Of a stretch of DNA of 64,000 bases, positions 38,169 through 47,990 are shown piece after piece (the stretch's first letter is position 1; every line of letters begins with the position of its first letter). The notes below the pieces were generated by a model. The model saw nothing but the letters and a program-made list of their open reading frames with translations, had not been told where the DNA came from and did not search any database. The translations under genes and the position numbers were made by a program. Source of the DNA: Nocardiopsis sp. CNT312. Its GTDB lineage: Bacteria > Actinomycetota > Actinomycetes > Streptosporangiales > Streptosporangiaceae. The stretch lies in the NCBI RefSeq assembly GCF_000515115.1, contig NZ_AZXF01000016.1, forward strand, positions 1 through 64,000, written 5' to 3'.

Positions 38169-38711
38169 TCAGCCCTGGTGGGTGAACTCGGCGTCGATGT
38201 CGATGGTGATCCTGTCGCCGACGACCACGCCGCCGCCGTCCATCGGCATCTCGATGTCGACGCCGAACTCCTTGCGGCTGATGGCGGCGGAGGCGGTGAA
38301 GCCTGCGCGGAGCAGGCCGTAGGGGTCGATGGTGGACCCGTTGAACTCCAGGGTGAGTTCGACGGGGCGGGTGGTGCCCTTGATCGTCAGGTCGCCCTTG
38401 AGGATCCAGTCCTCGCCCGCGGCCTCGGCTCCGGTGGAGCGGAACGAGAACTCGGGGTGCTTCTCGGTGTCGAAGAAGTCGGCGGAGCGGACGTGGGCGT
38501 CGCGGTCGGCGTTGTCGGTGTTGAGGGAGGCGGCGTCGACGGTCGCGGTGACCGAGGCCCGGGTGGGGTCCTCGGGCACGGTCAGGGCGGCGTCGAAGGT
38601 CTCGAAGCGTCCGCGCACCTTGCTGACCATCATGTGGCGGACGGAGAATCCGACCACCGAGTGGGCGGTGTCGATCTTCCAGGTCCCGGCCTTGAGCTCC
38701 TGGGCTGCCAT
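38169..38711 (-). CDS. YceI-family lipocalin-like protein
   Basis: 180 residues from ATG 38711 (GGAGAC upstream). GTWKIDTAHSVVGFSVRHMM, VRGRFETFDAALTVPEDP, FFDTEKHPEFSFRST and LTIKGTTRPVELTLEF are YceI signatures. The fold binds isoprenoid or fatty-amide ligands. No signal peptide, so probably cytosolic. It is divergent from a MarR regulator with a palindrome between them. Confidence 0.9.
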   Translation of the reverse strand: MAAQELKAGTWKIDTAHSVVGFSVRHMMVSKVRGRFETFDAALTVPEDPTRASVTATVDAASLNTDNADRDAHVRSADFFDTEKHPEFSFRSTGAEAAGEDWILKGDLTIKGTTRPVELTLEFNGSTIDPYGLLRAGFTASAAISRKEFGVDIEMPMDGGGVVVGDRITIDIDAEFTHQG

Positions 38712-38774
38712 GGCTGTCTCCTCACGGTTGGGCGGGCCCGGCACGGGCCCTTCTGCTTTTCAGGAACAAGGTAG

Positions 38775-38805
38775 CCAATAAATATCTTCCTAGGAAGGCA
38801 ATTGG
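38775..38805. promoter_or_regulatory. MarR-type operator in the yceI-marR divergent region
   Basis: CTTCCTAGGAAG at 38786-38797 is a perfect 12-base palindrome. Outer arms CCAAT (38775-38779) and ATTGG (38801-38805) extend the symmetry. It is AT-rich in a GC-rich context and lies between the two start codons. Confidence 0.65.
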
Positions 38806-38841
38806 CGTCGTGGCTCCGGTCACACTCCGGGGCGGCGGCGA

Positions 38842-38847
38842 TAGAAT
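38842..38847 (+). promoter_or_regulatory. -10 element for a leaderless marR transcript
   Basis: TAGAAT ends six bases before the ATG at 38854, which fits transcription starting at the start codon. There is no ribosome binding site. Confidence 0.45.
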
Positions 38848-38853
38848 GGGCCC

Positions 38854-39330
38854 ATGGGCAGCGGGGTGTGGCTCGACGCCGACGAGCAGCGCGTCTGGCG
38901 CGGCTTCCTCAGGGCCAACGCGGCGCTCTACGGCGCGCTGGAGCGGGACCTGCGCTCCCGGTGCGGGATCTCCCTCGTCGAGTACGGCATCCTCGTCCAC
39001 CTCTCCGAGGCCGACGGGCGCCGCCTGCGCATGCACACCCTGGCCCGGTGCGTCATCGTCTCCAAGAGCCGCCTGTCCCACCAGGTTGCCCGCCTGGAGG
39101 CGGCCGGATACGTGCGCCGGATCCACTGCTCCGAGGACCGGCGGGGACTGTGGGCCGTCCTCACCGGTGAGGGCCTGGACCTGCTGGAGCGCGCCGCACC
39201 CGGCCACGCCGCCCTGGTGCGCCGCCTGCTGTTCGCCCCGCTGGGCGAGGAGCAGACCTCCCAGCTCGGCGCGATCGTCGACCGTCTCAGCCGGAGCGCC
39301 CCCGCGCTGGAGGAGAGGCGGACCGGCTGA
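38854..39330 (+). CDS. MarR-family transcriptional regulator
   Basis: 158 residues. The winged helix-turn-helix is visible as ISLVEYGILVHLSEADGRRL, MHTLARCVIVSKSRLSHQVA, LEAAGYVRRIHCSEDRRG and the wing LWAVLTGEGLDLLE. It probably represses itself and yceI through the palindrome in the shared promoter region. It has several Cys residues (for example CGIS, ARCVIV, HCSED), so redox sensing is possible but unproven. Confidence 0.88.
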   Translation: MGSGVWLDADEQRVWRGFLRANAALYGALERDLRSRCGISLVEYGILVHLSEADGRRLRMHTLARCVIVSKSRLSHQVARLEAAGYVRRIHCSEDRRGLWAVLTGEGLDLLERAAPGHAALVRRLLFAPLGEEQTSQLGAIVDRLSRSAPALEERRTG

Positions 39331-39371
39331 GCCCCGGCCACCGCGTCCTGACCGCCGGTAGGGTCGGGGAC

Positions 39372-40079
39372 GTGAGCAGACCATCCATCATCGGAGCCCA
39401 GAGGTTCCGCGACGACGACGGCGGCGCCGACCCCGAGGTCCAGGCGCGCCTGCGCGAGCACGCGGCCGGTGAGACCGGCGACCGCCAGGTGCTCTCCGCG
39501 CTCGCCCGCTCCCGGGTCCTGGTCCCCGTCGTGGCCGTGGCCACCGAGACCGGGGAGGGCGCCGACGGCCTCACCAAGGACAAGTCCAGCGAGGTCGCCG
39601 TCCCCGTCATGACCGGCAGGGACGGCCGCCGCGGCGTGCTCGCCTTCACCTGCGTCGACGCGCTCCGCCGCTGGCGACCGGACGCCCGACCGGTACCGTT
39701 CACCACCCAGGAGGCCTGCCGCGCCGCCGTCGACGAGGGCGCCGACGCCCTCGTCCTCGACGTCTCCGGCCCCACCCCCTACACCGTTCAGGGGTCCTTC
39801 CTCGGAGTGCTCGCCGAACACGGCCACGTCCCCGAACCCAAGGACGACCCCCAGGTCCTGGCCCTGATCTACCGCGTAACCCACGCCGAGCCCGGGATCG
39901 GGCGCGTGCGCGTCCACGACTCCGAGCGGGCCGACCTCGGGATCCGCCTCGAACTCGACGAGCGCGACGACGCCGTGCTGAAGCGGGTCGCCGAGCGGTT
40001 GAGGGCCGAACTCGGCCACGTCCTGCCCGGAGACATCGAACTCAGCGCGGTGGTGCGGGCCCGCCCCGACGGGGACTGA
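39372..40079 (+). CDS. SseB-family protein
   Basis: 235 residues. LSALARSRVLVPVVAVATET, GVLAFTCVDALRRWRPDARP, ADALVLDVSGPTPYTV match the SseB N-terminal domain common in actinomycetes. Upstream TAGGGT lies seven bases before the GTG, which could be a -10 for leaderless expression, though GGGGA could also serve as ribosome binding site. The function is unknown. Confidence 0.75.
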   Translation: MSRPSIIGAQRFRDDDGGADPEVQARLREHAAGETGDRQVLSALARSRVLVPVVAVATETGEGADGLTKDKSSEVAVPVMTGRDGRRGVLAFTCVDALRRWRPDARPVPFTTQEACRAAVDEGADALVLDVSGPTPYTVQGSFLGVLAEHGHVPEPKDDPQVLALIYRVTHAEPGIGRVRVHDSERADLGIRLELDERDDAVLKRVAERLRAELGHVLPGDIELSAVVRARPDGD

Positions 40080-40153
40080 GCCGGCGGGGCGGCCCGTCCA
40101 CAGGCCGTCGCCGCCCCTGTCGCCGGAGCACCTCCGAAGGTAGCTTTCCAGGT

Positions 40154-41053
40154 ATGCCGACCCCCAGCCTCTCCGCAGTCCCGCCCCAGGTCTGGGCGGG
40201 CGCCCTCGTCCTGCTCCTCGGAGCGTGCGGGGCGGCCGTCGGCGTGGCCACGGGACGCCTCGTGCCGCTCTTCGTGGCGGTGGACCCCGCCCCCGTCCCC
40301 GCCACCGGGACCCGGGAAGCCCCGCCCGGCCCCGAGGAGGACAGCGGGGACAGCGGAGGGCCGCCGCCCCCGCGCTGCCCGCACTGCCGGACGGAACTGC
40401 CCTTCGTCCGGGGCCTGCCCGCCGTCGCCGCGCCCGCCTTCCGGCGGCGGGGAGTGTGCCCCCACTGCGCGGTGACCGTCCGCCCCCACGCCGGGGTCGT
40501 CGCGGCCACCGCGGTGCTCTTCGCCCTCACCGGCGCCCTGGCCCTCCTGCACGACGACGCCTCGCCGCTGTCCGCCCCGGCCGTGCTCTGGCTGGTGGCG
40601 GTCGGTGTCCCGCTCTCCGCCGTCGACCTGCGGGTCATGCGCCTGCCCGACGCCATCGTCGCCCCCGCCTACCCGGTGGCGGCCCTGCTCATCGGCGGGT
40701 CCGTCCTCACCGCCCCCGGCGGCCCCGACCTCGCCGCGGCCGGGGACGCGCTGGTGAGCATGGTCCTCATCGCCGTCCTGCTGTGGCTGATGTGGTGGAT
40801 CCACCCCAGGGGCATGGGGTTCGGCGACGTCAAACTGTCCGGTCTCACCGGCCTGTACGCGGGCTGGGCCGCCGGGCCGCTCGGCGCCCTTGCCTCCGTC
40901 TTCTGGGCCTTCACCGCCTTCTGCCTCGTCGCTGTGGCCTTTGTCGCGCTGCGCCGCCGGAGCCGGAGCGACCCCTTCCCCCTGGGGCCGTTCCTGCTGG
41001 CAGCCGCCCTGGCCACCGTTCTCGTCGGCGGACCCCTCCTCCCGCAACCGTGA
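40154..41053 (+). CDS. A24-family prepilin peptidase (PilD/TadV-like)
   Basis: 299 residues, mostly membrane. The two catalytic aspartates are visible in SAVDLRVMRLPDAIV and MGFGDVKLSG (GxGD). The N-terminal part has a CPHC...CPHC pair (PPPRCPHCRTEL; GVCPHCAVTV), as in the zinc-binding loop of bifunctional PilD enzymes, although the N-methylase region is short. It lies directly upstream of aroC, a common actinobacterial order. No pilin genes are in this window. Confidence 0.85.
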   Translation: MPTPSLSAVPPQVWAGALVLLLGACGAAVGVATGRLVPLFVAVDPAPVPATGTREAPPGPEEDSGDSGGPPPPRCPHCRTELPFVRGLPAVAAPAFRRRGVCPHCAVTVRPHAGVVAATAVLFALTGALALLHDDASPLSAPAVLWLVAVGVPLSAVDLRVMRLPDAIVAPAYPVAALLIGGSVLTAPGGPDLAAAGDALVSMVLIAVLLWLMWWIHPRGMGFGDVKLSGLTGLYAGWAAGPLGALASVFWAFTAFCLVAVAFVALRRRSRSDPFPLGPFLLAAALATVLVGGPLLPQP

Positions 41054-41098
41054 ACCCGGGTGCCGCATCCCGCCCGGATCCGTGAAAGGATCGAGGAC

Positions 41099-42280
41099 AT
41101 GTTGCGCTGGCTGACCGCTGGGGAGTCCCACGGACCGGCACTCGTCGCGATTCTGGAGGGCCTTCCGGCCGGTGTGTCCGTCACCTCTGACGACATCGCC
41201 GCCGCACTGCTCCGCCGCCGCGCCGGGTACGGACGTGGTGCCCGGATGAAGTTCGAACAGGACCAGGTCTCCGTCATCGGAGGCCTCAGACACGGCTTGA
41301 CCCAGGGCGGGCCGGTCGCGATCGAGGTGGGCAACACCGAGTGGCCCAAGTGGGAGAAGGTGATGTCGCCCGACCCCGTCCCCGCCGAGGAACTGGAGGG
41401 CATGGCGCGCAACGCACCGCTCACCCGGCCCCGGCCCGGGCACGCCGACCTCGTCGGCATGCAGAAGTACGGCCACGAGGAGTCCCGGCCCATCCTGGAG
41501 CGCGCCAGCGCCCGGGAGACGGCCGCCCGCGTCGCGATCGGCGAGGTCGCCCGGCGGTTCTGCCGCCAGGCGCTGGACGTGGAGATCCTCAGCCACGTGG
41601 TGTCCATGGGGACGGTCTCGGTGCCCGAGGACGCCGCCGAGCCCCGCCCCGAGAACCTGGCAGCCGTGGACGCCGACCCGGTGCGCTGCTTCGACCCCCA
41701 GACCAGCGCCCGCATGGTCGAGGAGGTCGACGACACCAAGAAGTCCGGCGACACCCTCGGTGGGGTGGTGGAGGTCCTGGCCTACGGCCTGCCCCCCGGC
41801 CTGGGCAGCCACGTGCACTGGGACCGCCGCCTCGACGCCCGCCTGGCCGGCGCCCTCATGGGCATCCAGGCCATCAAGGGCGTGGAGGTCGGGGACGGCT
41901 TCCGCACGGCCGCGCGCCGCGGATCGGCCGCACACGACGAGATCGAGCCCGGCCCCGACGGCGTGCGGCGCCGCACCAACCGCGCCGGCGGCGTCGAGGG
42001 CGGGATGAGCACCGGCGGTCCGCTGCGGGTGCGCGCGGCGATGAAGCCCATCGCCACCGTCCCCAACGCGCTCGACACCATCGACATCGGGACCGGCGAG
42101 CCCACCCGGGCCGACCACCAGCGCAGCGACGTCACGGCGGTCCCGGCGGCCGGGGTGGTCGCCGAGGCCATGGTCGCCCTGGTCCTGGCCGAGGCCGCGG
42201 TGGAGAAGTTCGGCGGCGACTCGGTGGCCGAGACGGCGCGCAACCTCAAGGGCTACATGGACTCGCTCACCGTCAGGTGA
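41099..42280 (+). CDS. aroC: chorismate synthase
   Basis: 393 residues from ATG 41099 (GAAAGGA eight bases upstream). [65 protein letters not shown] and [20 protein letters not shown] are the FMN- and EPSP-binding signatures. It makes chorismate, the last shikimate step. aroK and aroB follow. Confidence 0.95.
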   Translation: MLRWLTAGESHGPALVAILEGLPAGVSVTSDDIAAALLRRRAGYGRGARMKFEQDQVSVIGGLRHGLTQGGPVAIEVGNTEWPKWEKVMSPDPVPAEELEGMARNAPLTRPRPGHADLVGMQKYGHEESRPILERASARETAARVAIGEVARRFCRQALDVEILSHVVSMGTVSVPEDAAEPRPENLAAVDADPVRCFDPQTSARMVEEVDDTKKSGDTLGGVVEVLAYGLPPGLGSHVHWDRRLDARLAGALMGIQAIKGVEVGDGFRTAARRGSAAHDEIEPGPDGVRRRTNRAGGVEGGMSTGGPLRVRAAMKPIATVPNALDTIDIGTGEPTRADHQRSDVTAVPAAGVVAEAMVALVLAEAAVEKFGGDSVAETARNLKGYMDSLTVR

Positions 42281-42332
42281 GCCCGGCCCGCGGTGGGGCG
42301 GGCACAGGACGAGCAGGCACGAACGAACGACG

Positions 42333-42356
42333 GCGGCCCCGCTGTGGCGGGGCCGC
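42333..42356 (+). terminator. perfect 10-bp hairpin between aroC and aroK
   Basis: GCGGCCCCGC and GCGGGGCCGC pair around a TGTG loop, about 20 bases before the aroK start. It may attenuate read-through from aroC or shape the aroK leader. Confidence 0.45.
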
Positions 42357-42377
42357 GGCGAGGCTGGGTAGGAAAGC

Positions 42378-42911
42378 GTGGCCAAAGCGATCGCGGTGCT
42401 CATCGGATCACCCGGATCGGGCAAGTCCACCGTGGGCCGGGCGCTCGCGGAGCGCCTGGGTGTCGAGCTGCTGTGCACCGACACCGAGGTCGAGGAACTC
42501 GCGGGCAAGCCCATCGGCGACATCTTCGTCCAGGACGGGGAGGAGCACTTCCGCGCCCTGGAACGCAGGGTCGTCGCCGAGGGGCTGCGCGCGTGGGAGG
42601 GCGTGATCGCCGTCGGCGGCGGCGCCGTGCTGAACGAGGCCACCCGGGCCGACCTTGCCGACCACCACGTGGTCTACCTCCAGGTGGAGTTCGGTGAGGC
42701 CGCCAAGCGCGTCGGCATGGACGTCGCCCGCCCCCTGCTGGCGGGCAACCCCCGCACCAGGCTCAGGAAGCTCCTCAACGAGCGCCTTCCCGTCTACGAG
42801 GGCCTGGCCACGGTCACCGTGCCCACCACCGGCCTGCACCCGGAGGAGATCGTCGACACGATCGTGGAGGGGTTGGGCGCCGCGCGCGGACCCGACACAG
42901 ACCGGTACTGA
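42378..42911 (+). CDS. aroK: shikimate kinase
   Basis: 177 residues from GTG 42378 (AGGAAAG upstream). Walker A IGSPGSGKSTVGRALAE, shikimate-binding LCTDTEVEELAGKPIGDIF and VIAVGGGAVLN, and lid ARPLLAGNPRTRLRKLLNER. It phosphorylates shikimate. aroB starts 13 bases after its stop. Confidence 0.95.
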   Translation: MAKAIAVLIGSPGSGKSTVGRALAERLGVELLCTDTEVEELAGKPIGDIFVQDGEEHFRALERRVVAEGLRAWEGVIAVGGGAVLNEATRADLADHHVVYLQVEFGEAAKRVGMDVARPLLAGNPRTRLRKLLNERLPVYEGLATVTVPTTGLHPEEIVDTIVEGLGAARGPDTDRY

Positions 42912-42924
42912 TCAAGGAGTGAGA

Positions 42925-44028
42925 GTGAGCGCGACCCGCATCGGCGTGGGGGATTCCAGCGGCCGCTACGAGGTGGTCGTGGGCAGCGGGGTCCTCGCCG
43001 AACTGCCCGCACTGGTCGGACCGGCGGCCCGCCAGGTCGCCGTCGTCCACCCCGAGGGCCTCGGCGAGATCGCCCGGCCGGTCACGGGGGCGCTGGAGCG
43101 GGCCGGGTACACGGTCCGCCCCATGCCCGTGCCCGACGGCGAGGCCGCCAAGACCTCGGCGGTGGCCGCCGACCTGTGGTCCCGCCTGGGCGGGCACGGC
43201 TTCACCCGAAGCGACGCGATCGTCGGCGTGGGCGGCGGTGCCGCGACCGACCTGTCCGGGTTCGTCGCGGCCAGTTGGCTGCGCGGTGTGCGCTCGGTCC
43301 TGGTGCCCACCACGCTTCTGGGCATGGTCGACGCCGCCGTGGGCGGCAAGACCGGCATCAACACCCCCGAGGGCAAGAACCTCGTGGGTGCCTTCCACCC
43401 CCCGGCCGGGGTGCTCTGCGACCTCGCCACCCTGCCGAGCCTGCCCGGGGCCGACTACATCGGCGGCCTCGCCGAGGTGGTCAAGGCCGGCTTCATCGCC
43501 GACCCGGTGATCTGCGACCTGGTCGAGGACGACCCCGAGGGCGCGGCCCGCCCCGAGGGAAAGCACACCCGTGAGCTCATCGAGCGCGCCATCCGGGTCA
43601 AGGCCGATGTCGTCTCCGGCGACCTGCGCGAGAGCGGTCGCCGCGAGATCCTCAACTACGGCCACACCCTCGGACACGCGATCGAGCGCGCCGAGAACTA
43701 CACCTTCCGGCACGGCTACGCGGTCTCCATCGGCATGGTCTTCGCCGCGGAACTCGCTCGCCTCGACGGCCGGATCGATGCCGACCTGGTCGAACGCCAC
43801 CGGCGGCTGCTGTCCTCGGTGGGCCTGCCCGTCTCCTACGCACCCGAGTCCTGGCCCGAGCTGCGCGCGGCGATGAGCGTCGACAAGAAGGCCCGCGGCG
43901 CCACCCTGCGCTTCGTGGTCCTGGACGGCCCGGCCGCACCCGCCATCCTCAGCGGTCCGGCGCCCGAACTGCTGGAGGCTGCCTACCGTGCGGTCACGGG
44001 CGACGCCCCGGCCCCGCAGAGCCACTAG
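42925..44028 (+). CDS. aroB: 3-dehydroquinate synthase
   Basis: 367 residues from GTG 42925 (AAGGAG five bases upstream). [53 protein letters not shown] and the metal-binding [11 protein letters not shown] are present. It converts DAHP to 3-dehydroquinate in an NAD- and metal-dependent reaction. A TAGACT near its stop could be a -10 for efp. Confidence 0.95.
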   Translation: MSATRIGVGDSSGRYEVVVGSGVLAELPALVGPAARQVAVVHPEGLGEIARPVTGALERAGYTVRPMPVPDGEAAKTSAVAADLWSRLGGHGFTRSDAIVGVGGGAATDLSGFVAASWLRGVRSVLVPTTLLGMVDAAVGGKTGINTPEGKNLVGAFHPPAGVLCDLATLPSLPGADYIGGLAEVVKAGFIADPVICDLVEDDPEGAARPEGKHTRELIERAIRVKADVVSGDLRESGRREILNYGHTLGHAIERAENYTFRHGYAVSIGMVFAAELARLDGRIDADLVERHRRLLSSVGLPVSYAPESWPELRAAMSVDKKARGATLRFVVLDGPAAPAILSGPAPELLEAAYRAVTGDAPAPQSH

Positions 44029-44165
44029 ACTGCCACGTAGGGGGCGGCTCCGGACGACGGCGCGATCGGTACCCGCCAGAGCACGCACCCCGCATCCCGA
44101 CGAGCGATCGGGGCGCCCGCGCGCTCCGGTCCCCGACGTGCATACCCCTTGGAGAGACGACCGAC

Positions 44166-44726
44166 GTGGCCACGACGAACGACATCAAGAACGGCAAGAC
44201 CCTGCGAATCGACGGCGTTCTGTGGAACGTCCTGGAGTTCCAGCACGTCAAGCCGGGCAAGGGCGGCGCGTTCGTCCGCACCAAGCTGAAGAACGTCCTC
44301 ACGGGCAAGATCGTCGACAGGACGTTCAACGCCGGTGCCAAGATCGAGTTCGCCGATGTCGACCGCCGGGACATGGAGTACCTGTACAACGACGGTGAGT
44401 CCTTCATCTTCATGGACGGCGACACCTTCGACCAGATCCCGGTCGAGGCGGCCGTCGTCGGCGACAACGCCAACTTCCTGCTGGAGAACACCAAGGTGAC
44501 GGTGGCCACCCACGAGGGCAACCCGCTCTACATCGAGCTGCCCGCCGCCGTCGAGCTGGAGATCACCCACACCGACCCGGGCGTCCAGGGCGACCGCTCC
44601 ACCGGCGGCACCAAGCCCGCCGAGGTCCAGACCGGTGCCACCATCCAGGTGCCCCTGTTCATCACCACCGGCGAGCGCGTCAAGGTCGACACCCGCTCGG
44701 GCGACTACCTGGGCCGAGCGAACTGA
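44166..44726 (+). CDS. efp: translation elongation factor P
   Basis: 186 residues, the usual three-barrel length. The decoding-loop Lys is in [17 protein letters not shown] near residue 32; the C-terminal OB barrel ends [11 protein letters not shown]. It relieves stalling at polyproline. No EpmA/EpmB-type modification genes are in view. The stop overlaps the nusB ATG (TGATG). Confidence 0.95.
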   Translation: MATTNDIKNGKTLRIDGVLWNVLEFQHVKPGKGGAFVRTKLKNVLTGKIVDRTFNAGAKIEFADVDRRDMEYLYNDGESFIFMDGDTFDQIPVEAAVVGDNANFLLENTKVTVATHEGNPLYIELPAAVELEITHTDPGVQGDRSTGGTKPAEVQTGATIQVPLFITTGERVKVDTRSGDYLGRAN

Positions 44727-45139
44727 TGAGCGGGGCACGGCGCAAGGCACGGCGGCGCGCGGTCGAGGTCCTCTACGAGGCCGAGGTGCGCGGCATCCCG
44801 GTGGACGAGGTCATCGAGCGCCGCCTCGCCCAGCCCGAGCCGCCGATCAACGAGTTCACCGAGCACTTGGCACGGTCGATCGATGATCGGCGCGCGCGGA
44901 TCGACGAACTCCTCGACGACTACGCCATCGGCTGGACCCTGGAGCGCATGCCCGTCGTCGACCGCAACATCCTGCGGATGGGCGCCTACGAGCTGCTGTG
45001 GGCGAGCGACATCCCCGACGGTGTGGCGATCGCCGAGGCGGTCGGTGTGGCCAAGGAGCTGTCCACCGACGAGTCACCCAATTTCGTCAGCGGACTTCTG
45101 TCACGCTTGATGGAGAACAAGGCGACGCTCGCCCTCTGA
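44726..45139 (+). CDS. nusB: transcription antitermination factor NusB
   Basis: 137 residues: KARRRAVEVLYEAEVRGIPV, LERMPVVDRNILRMGAYELL, IPDGVAIAEAVGVAKELSTD and SPNFVSGLLSRL are the NusB signatures. It binds boxA RNA with NusE (ribosomal protein S10) in rRNA antitermination. It is translationally coupled to efp. Confidence 0.95.
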   Translation: MSGARRKARRRAVEVLYEAEVRGIPVDEVIERRLAQPEPPINEFTEHLARSIDDRRARIDELLDDYAIGWTLERMPVVDRNILRMGAYELLWASDIPDGVAIAEAVGVAKELSTDESPNFVSGLLSRLMENKATLAL

Positions 45140-45179
45140 CCCGGGGCGCGTCGGCGACGGCGACCACGAGGGGACACAG

Positions 45180-45971
45180 GTGACTGACGCGACCAGCGCG
45201 AGCACGACCGGCGGCTCGGCGGGCGGTGCGACCGGCCCGGGGCGGGCGGCCAACGCCGCACGGACGGCGGTCGTGTGGGACGCGCTAGAGGGCTTGCTGA
45301 CCCGCCTCGGTGCGGGGGCCGATCCGCTCCACATCGTCGACGTGGGGGGCGGGACCGGCGGTGCGGCCGTACCGCTGGCCGAACTCGGCCACCGGGTGAC
45401 CGTGGTCGAGCCCAGCCCCGACTCCCTGGCGGCCATGGAGCGCCGGGCGGCCGAACAGGGCGTCACGGTGCGCGGTGTCCAGGGCGAGACGGGGGACCTG
45501 GCCTCGCTCTTCCCCGCAGGCAGCGCCGACCTGGTTCTGCTGCACAATGTGCTGGAGTACGTGGACGTTCCGACCTCGGCGCTGCGCGACGTGGCCGGCC
45601 TCATCCGCCCCGGCGGCGCGGTCAGCGTGCTGGCCGCCAACACGGTGGCCGGAGCGCTGCACCGGGCGCTGTCCGGGCACATTCCCGAGGCTGCGCGCCT
45701 GCTCTCCGACCCCGAGGGGCGCTGGGGCGACAAGGACCCGATGCCGCGCCGCTTCACCCGCCACCAGCTCCTGGAGGTGGTCGCCGAGGCCGGACTAACG
45801 GCGGAGAGCGTGCGCGGGGTCCGGGTGTTCGCCGACCTCCTGCCCGGGCACGCCTGGGAGGGCGACGCGCACGCCGGACAGCACCTGGTGGAGCTGGAGA
45901 AGGCCGCCGCCGAGCACCCGGAGCTGGTCGGGATCGCCACACAGCTCCACGTGGTCGCCCAGCGGCCGTGA
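45180..45971 (+). CDS. class I SAM-dependent methyltransferase
   Basis: 263 residues from GTG 45180. Motif I HIVDVGGGTGGAAVPLAELG, acidic end of strand 2 VTVVEPSPDSLAAM, motif III DLVLLHNVLEYVDVP and GLIRPGGAVSVLAAN are present. The C-terminal half (HRALSGHIPEAARLL, MPRRFTRHQLLEVVAEAGLT) resembles CmoM/SmtA-like tRNA methyltransferases. It commonly precedes DNA polymerase IV in actinomycetes. The substrate is not established. Confidence 0.85.
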   Translation: MTDATSASTTGGSAGGATGPGRAANAARTAVVWDALEGLLTRLGAGADPLHIVDVGGGTGGAAVPLAELGHRVTVVEPSPDSLAAMERRAAEQGVTVRGVQGETGDLASLFPAGSADLVLLHNVLEYVDVPTSALRDVAGLIRPGGAVSVLAANTVAGALHRALSGHIPEAARLLSDPEGRWGDKDPMPRRFTRHQLLEVVAEAGLTAESVRGVRVFADLLPGHAWEGDAHAGQHLVELEKAAAEHPELVGIATQLHVVAQRP

Positions 45972-46020
45972 GCCCCGCCTCCGCACCGGTCGAGCCGGGC
46001 CGAACAGGGGGTCCGGGGCC

Positions 46021-47307
46021 ATGAGCCGACGCCAGCTCGAACGCGGTGCCGCGCTGCGCGGCATGGTCTCCTCCGGCGGCATCGCCGCGCTGGGGGAGGA
46101 GTTCCCCGGGGACGGGAGCGGCCCGGACGCCGGATGCGACATCCTGCACCTGGACATGGACGCCTTCTTCGCCAGTGTCGAGAGGCTGCGCGACCCGGGC
46201 ACGCGGGGGCGTCCCCTCATCGTCGGCGGGACCGGTCCGCGCGGTGTGGTCTCCTCGGCTGACTACCTCGCCCGTGCACGCGGCGTCCACTCGGCGATGC
46301 CCATGGCGCGGGCGCTGCGCCTGTGCCCGGAAGCGGTGGTCCGCCCACCCGACGGCGCCGCCTACCGGGAGGTCTCCGAGTCCGTCATGGAACTCCTGCG
46401 GTCCGTGACGCCGCTGGTGCAGCAACTCTCCCTCGACGAGGCCTTCCTGGACGTGTCCGGGGCCCGCAGGAGGCTGGGAGGCCCGGTGCGCATCGCGGCG
46501 ATGATCCGGCGCAGGGTGCGCGACGAACAGCGGCTCACCTGCTCGGTGGGGGTGGCCGCGACCAGGTTCGTCGCCAAGCTCGGCTCCACACACTGCAAAC
46601 CGGACGGCCTCCTGCTGGTGCCCACCGAGCACGTCCCCTCGTTCCTGGCCCCCCTTCCCGTGGGTGCCCTGCCGGGCGTGGGCGACAAGACCGAGCGCAC
46701 GCTCGCGCGGCTGGGGCTGCGCACGGTCGGCGTGCTGGCCCGCGCCGATCCCGAACTGCTGCGGGGGGAGCTGGGGGACAGGGCCGGCACCAGGCTGTCG
46801 GAGCTGGCACGGGGGGTGGACCGGACCCCCGTGGTACCGGGGGCACCGGACAAGAGCGTCGGGGCGGAGGAGACCTTTGACACGGACGTGGGCGACCCGG
46901 AGGTGATCCACCGCGAGCTGCTGCGGCTGTCGGAGAGGGTCGGCAGGCGCCTGAGGTCCTCGGGGCAGGTGGGGCGCACGGTTAGCGTGAAACTGCGCAG
47001 GGCCGACTTCTCCACCATCACGCGGTCGCGCACGCTCCCCGAGCACACCGACGTGGGTCGGGAGATCAGCGCCGTGGCGCGTGAGCTCTACGAGTCTGCC
47101 GGGCTCGGGCGGGACCGCCTGCGGCTGGTCGGCGTGCGGGTCGAGGGGGTCGTCTCCGAGGAACGGGCGCCCCGCCAGTTGGTGTTGGGAGAAGAGGGCA
47201 CGGGGTGGCGTGAGGTGGAGCGTGCGGTGGATCGTGTGGCGGCGCGTTTCGGGCCGGGGGCGGTACAGTCGGCGGCATTGGCCAAGCGTGACGAAAACGA
47301 CGTATGA
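46021..47307 (+). CDS. dinB: DNA polymerase IV (Y-family)
   Basis: 428 residues with an N-terminal extension of about 38 residues. The catalytic carboxylates are in ILHLDMDAFFASVE and LSLDEAFLDVSG. Y-family motifs VVSSADYLARARGVHSAMPM, CSVGVAATRFVAKLGSTHCK, LPGVGDKTERTLARLGL (helix-hairpin-helix) and a little-finger domain (VKLRRADFSTITRSRTL) follow. It performs translesion synthesis. The clear catalytic residues argue for an active enzyme. A small stem (47327-47344) follows its stop. Confidence 0.92.
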   Translation: MSRRQLERGAALRGMVSSGGIAALGEEFPGDGSGPDAGCDILHLDMDAFFASVERLRDPGTRGRPLIVGGTGPRGVVSSADYLARARGVHSAMPMARALRLCPEAVVRPPDGAAYREVSESVMELLRSVTPLVQQLSLDEAFLDVSGARRRLGGPVRIAAMIRRRVRDEQRLTCSVGVAATRFVAKLGSTHCKPDGLLLVPTEHVPSFLAPLPVGALPGVGDKTERTLARLGLRTVGVLARADPELLRGELGDRAGTRLSELARGVDRTPVVPGAPDKSVGAEETFDTDVGDPEVIHRELLRLSERVGRRLRSSGQVGRTVSVKLRRADFSTITRSRTLPEHTDVGREISAVARELYESAGLGRDRLRLVGVRVEGVVSEERAPRQLVLGEEGTGWREVERAVDRVAARFGPGAVQSAALAKRDENDV

Positions 47308-47326
47308 TGCGGCAACTTCCTGGTGG

Positions 47327-47344
47327 TCCTGAGCGTTCTCAGGA
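47327..47344 (+). terminator. hairpin after dinB
   Basis: TCCTGAG-CGTT-CTCAGGA, a perfect seven-base stem and four-base loop, about 20 bases after the dinB stop; flanking CTTCCTG/CAGGAAG allows an alternative pairing. Confidence 0.45.
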
Positions 47345-47552
47345 AGAGGACCGGAGTCGGGCGGGGCGAGAGAGGCATGTAAGCCGGTGTTTCCGATACA
47401 GGGTGTGGGTACCGTGCCCCATGTGGGCCAGGTGAGCACACAGCTTTTCTTTCCAGTGGGCGCTAGCGCACCGTATTCTGGGCATATCACTGACCGAGAG
47501 ACTGTTGATCAGTACCCGTCACCCCAACCGGGGACTGTCGTAGGGAGGCGCC

Positions 47553-47960
47553 GTGCCGCTCTCTGAACACGAGCAGCGCATGCTCGACCAGATCGAGCAG
47601 GCGCTGTATGCCGAGGACCCGAAGTTCGCGAACACCGTTCGGCACACGAACCCCGCGGTCCATTACAAGCGCTGGATCATCAAAGCCGTACTCGGGTTCT
47701 TCATCGGTGTCGTCCTGTTGCTGGCGGGCCTTCTGATCGGTAACCCGGTCATGCAGGTCATCATCAGCGTCACCGGCTTCCTCACCATGCTGGCCTGCGT
47801 CCTGTGGGGCGCCAACGCCTGGCGCAAGTCCCCCGCGGGCGGTGCCGAGGCCGCCGCGCCCGCGGCCGAGGGCAAGCGCAAGCGCAAGGGTGAGGGCCGT
47901 CCGGGCATGATGAACCGTTTCGAGGAGCGCTGGCGTCGTCGCCAGGAGGGCGAGGAGTAG
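47553..47960 (+). CDS. DUF3040 membrane protein
   Basis: 135 residues from GTG 47553 (GGGAGG upstream). LSEHEQRMLDQIEQALYAED and PKFANTVR are the conserved start of DUF3040. Two membrane helices (AVLGFFIGVVLLLAGLLIG; VIISVTGFLTMLACVLWG) precede a basic tail rich in Lys/Arg (EGKRKRKGEGRPG; RFEERWRRRQEGEE). It is an actinobacterial family of unknown function, typically next to dinB as here. Confidence 0.9.
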   Translation: MPLSEHEQRMLDQIEQALYAEDPKFANTVRHTNPAVHYKRWIIKAVLGFFIGVVLLLAGLLIGNPVMQVIISVTGFLTMLACVLWGANAWRKSPAGGAEAAAPAAEGKRKRKGEGRPGMMNRFEERWRRRQEGEE

Positions 47961-47990
47961 CCTCCGAGCCGGGTTCGCGTACGACCTCGA

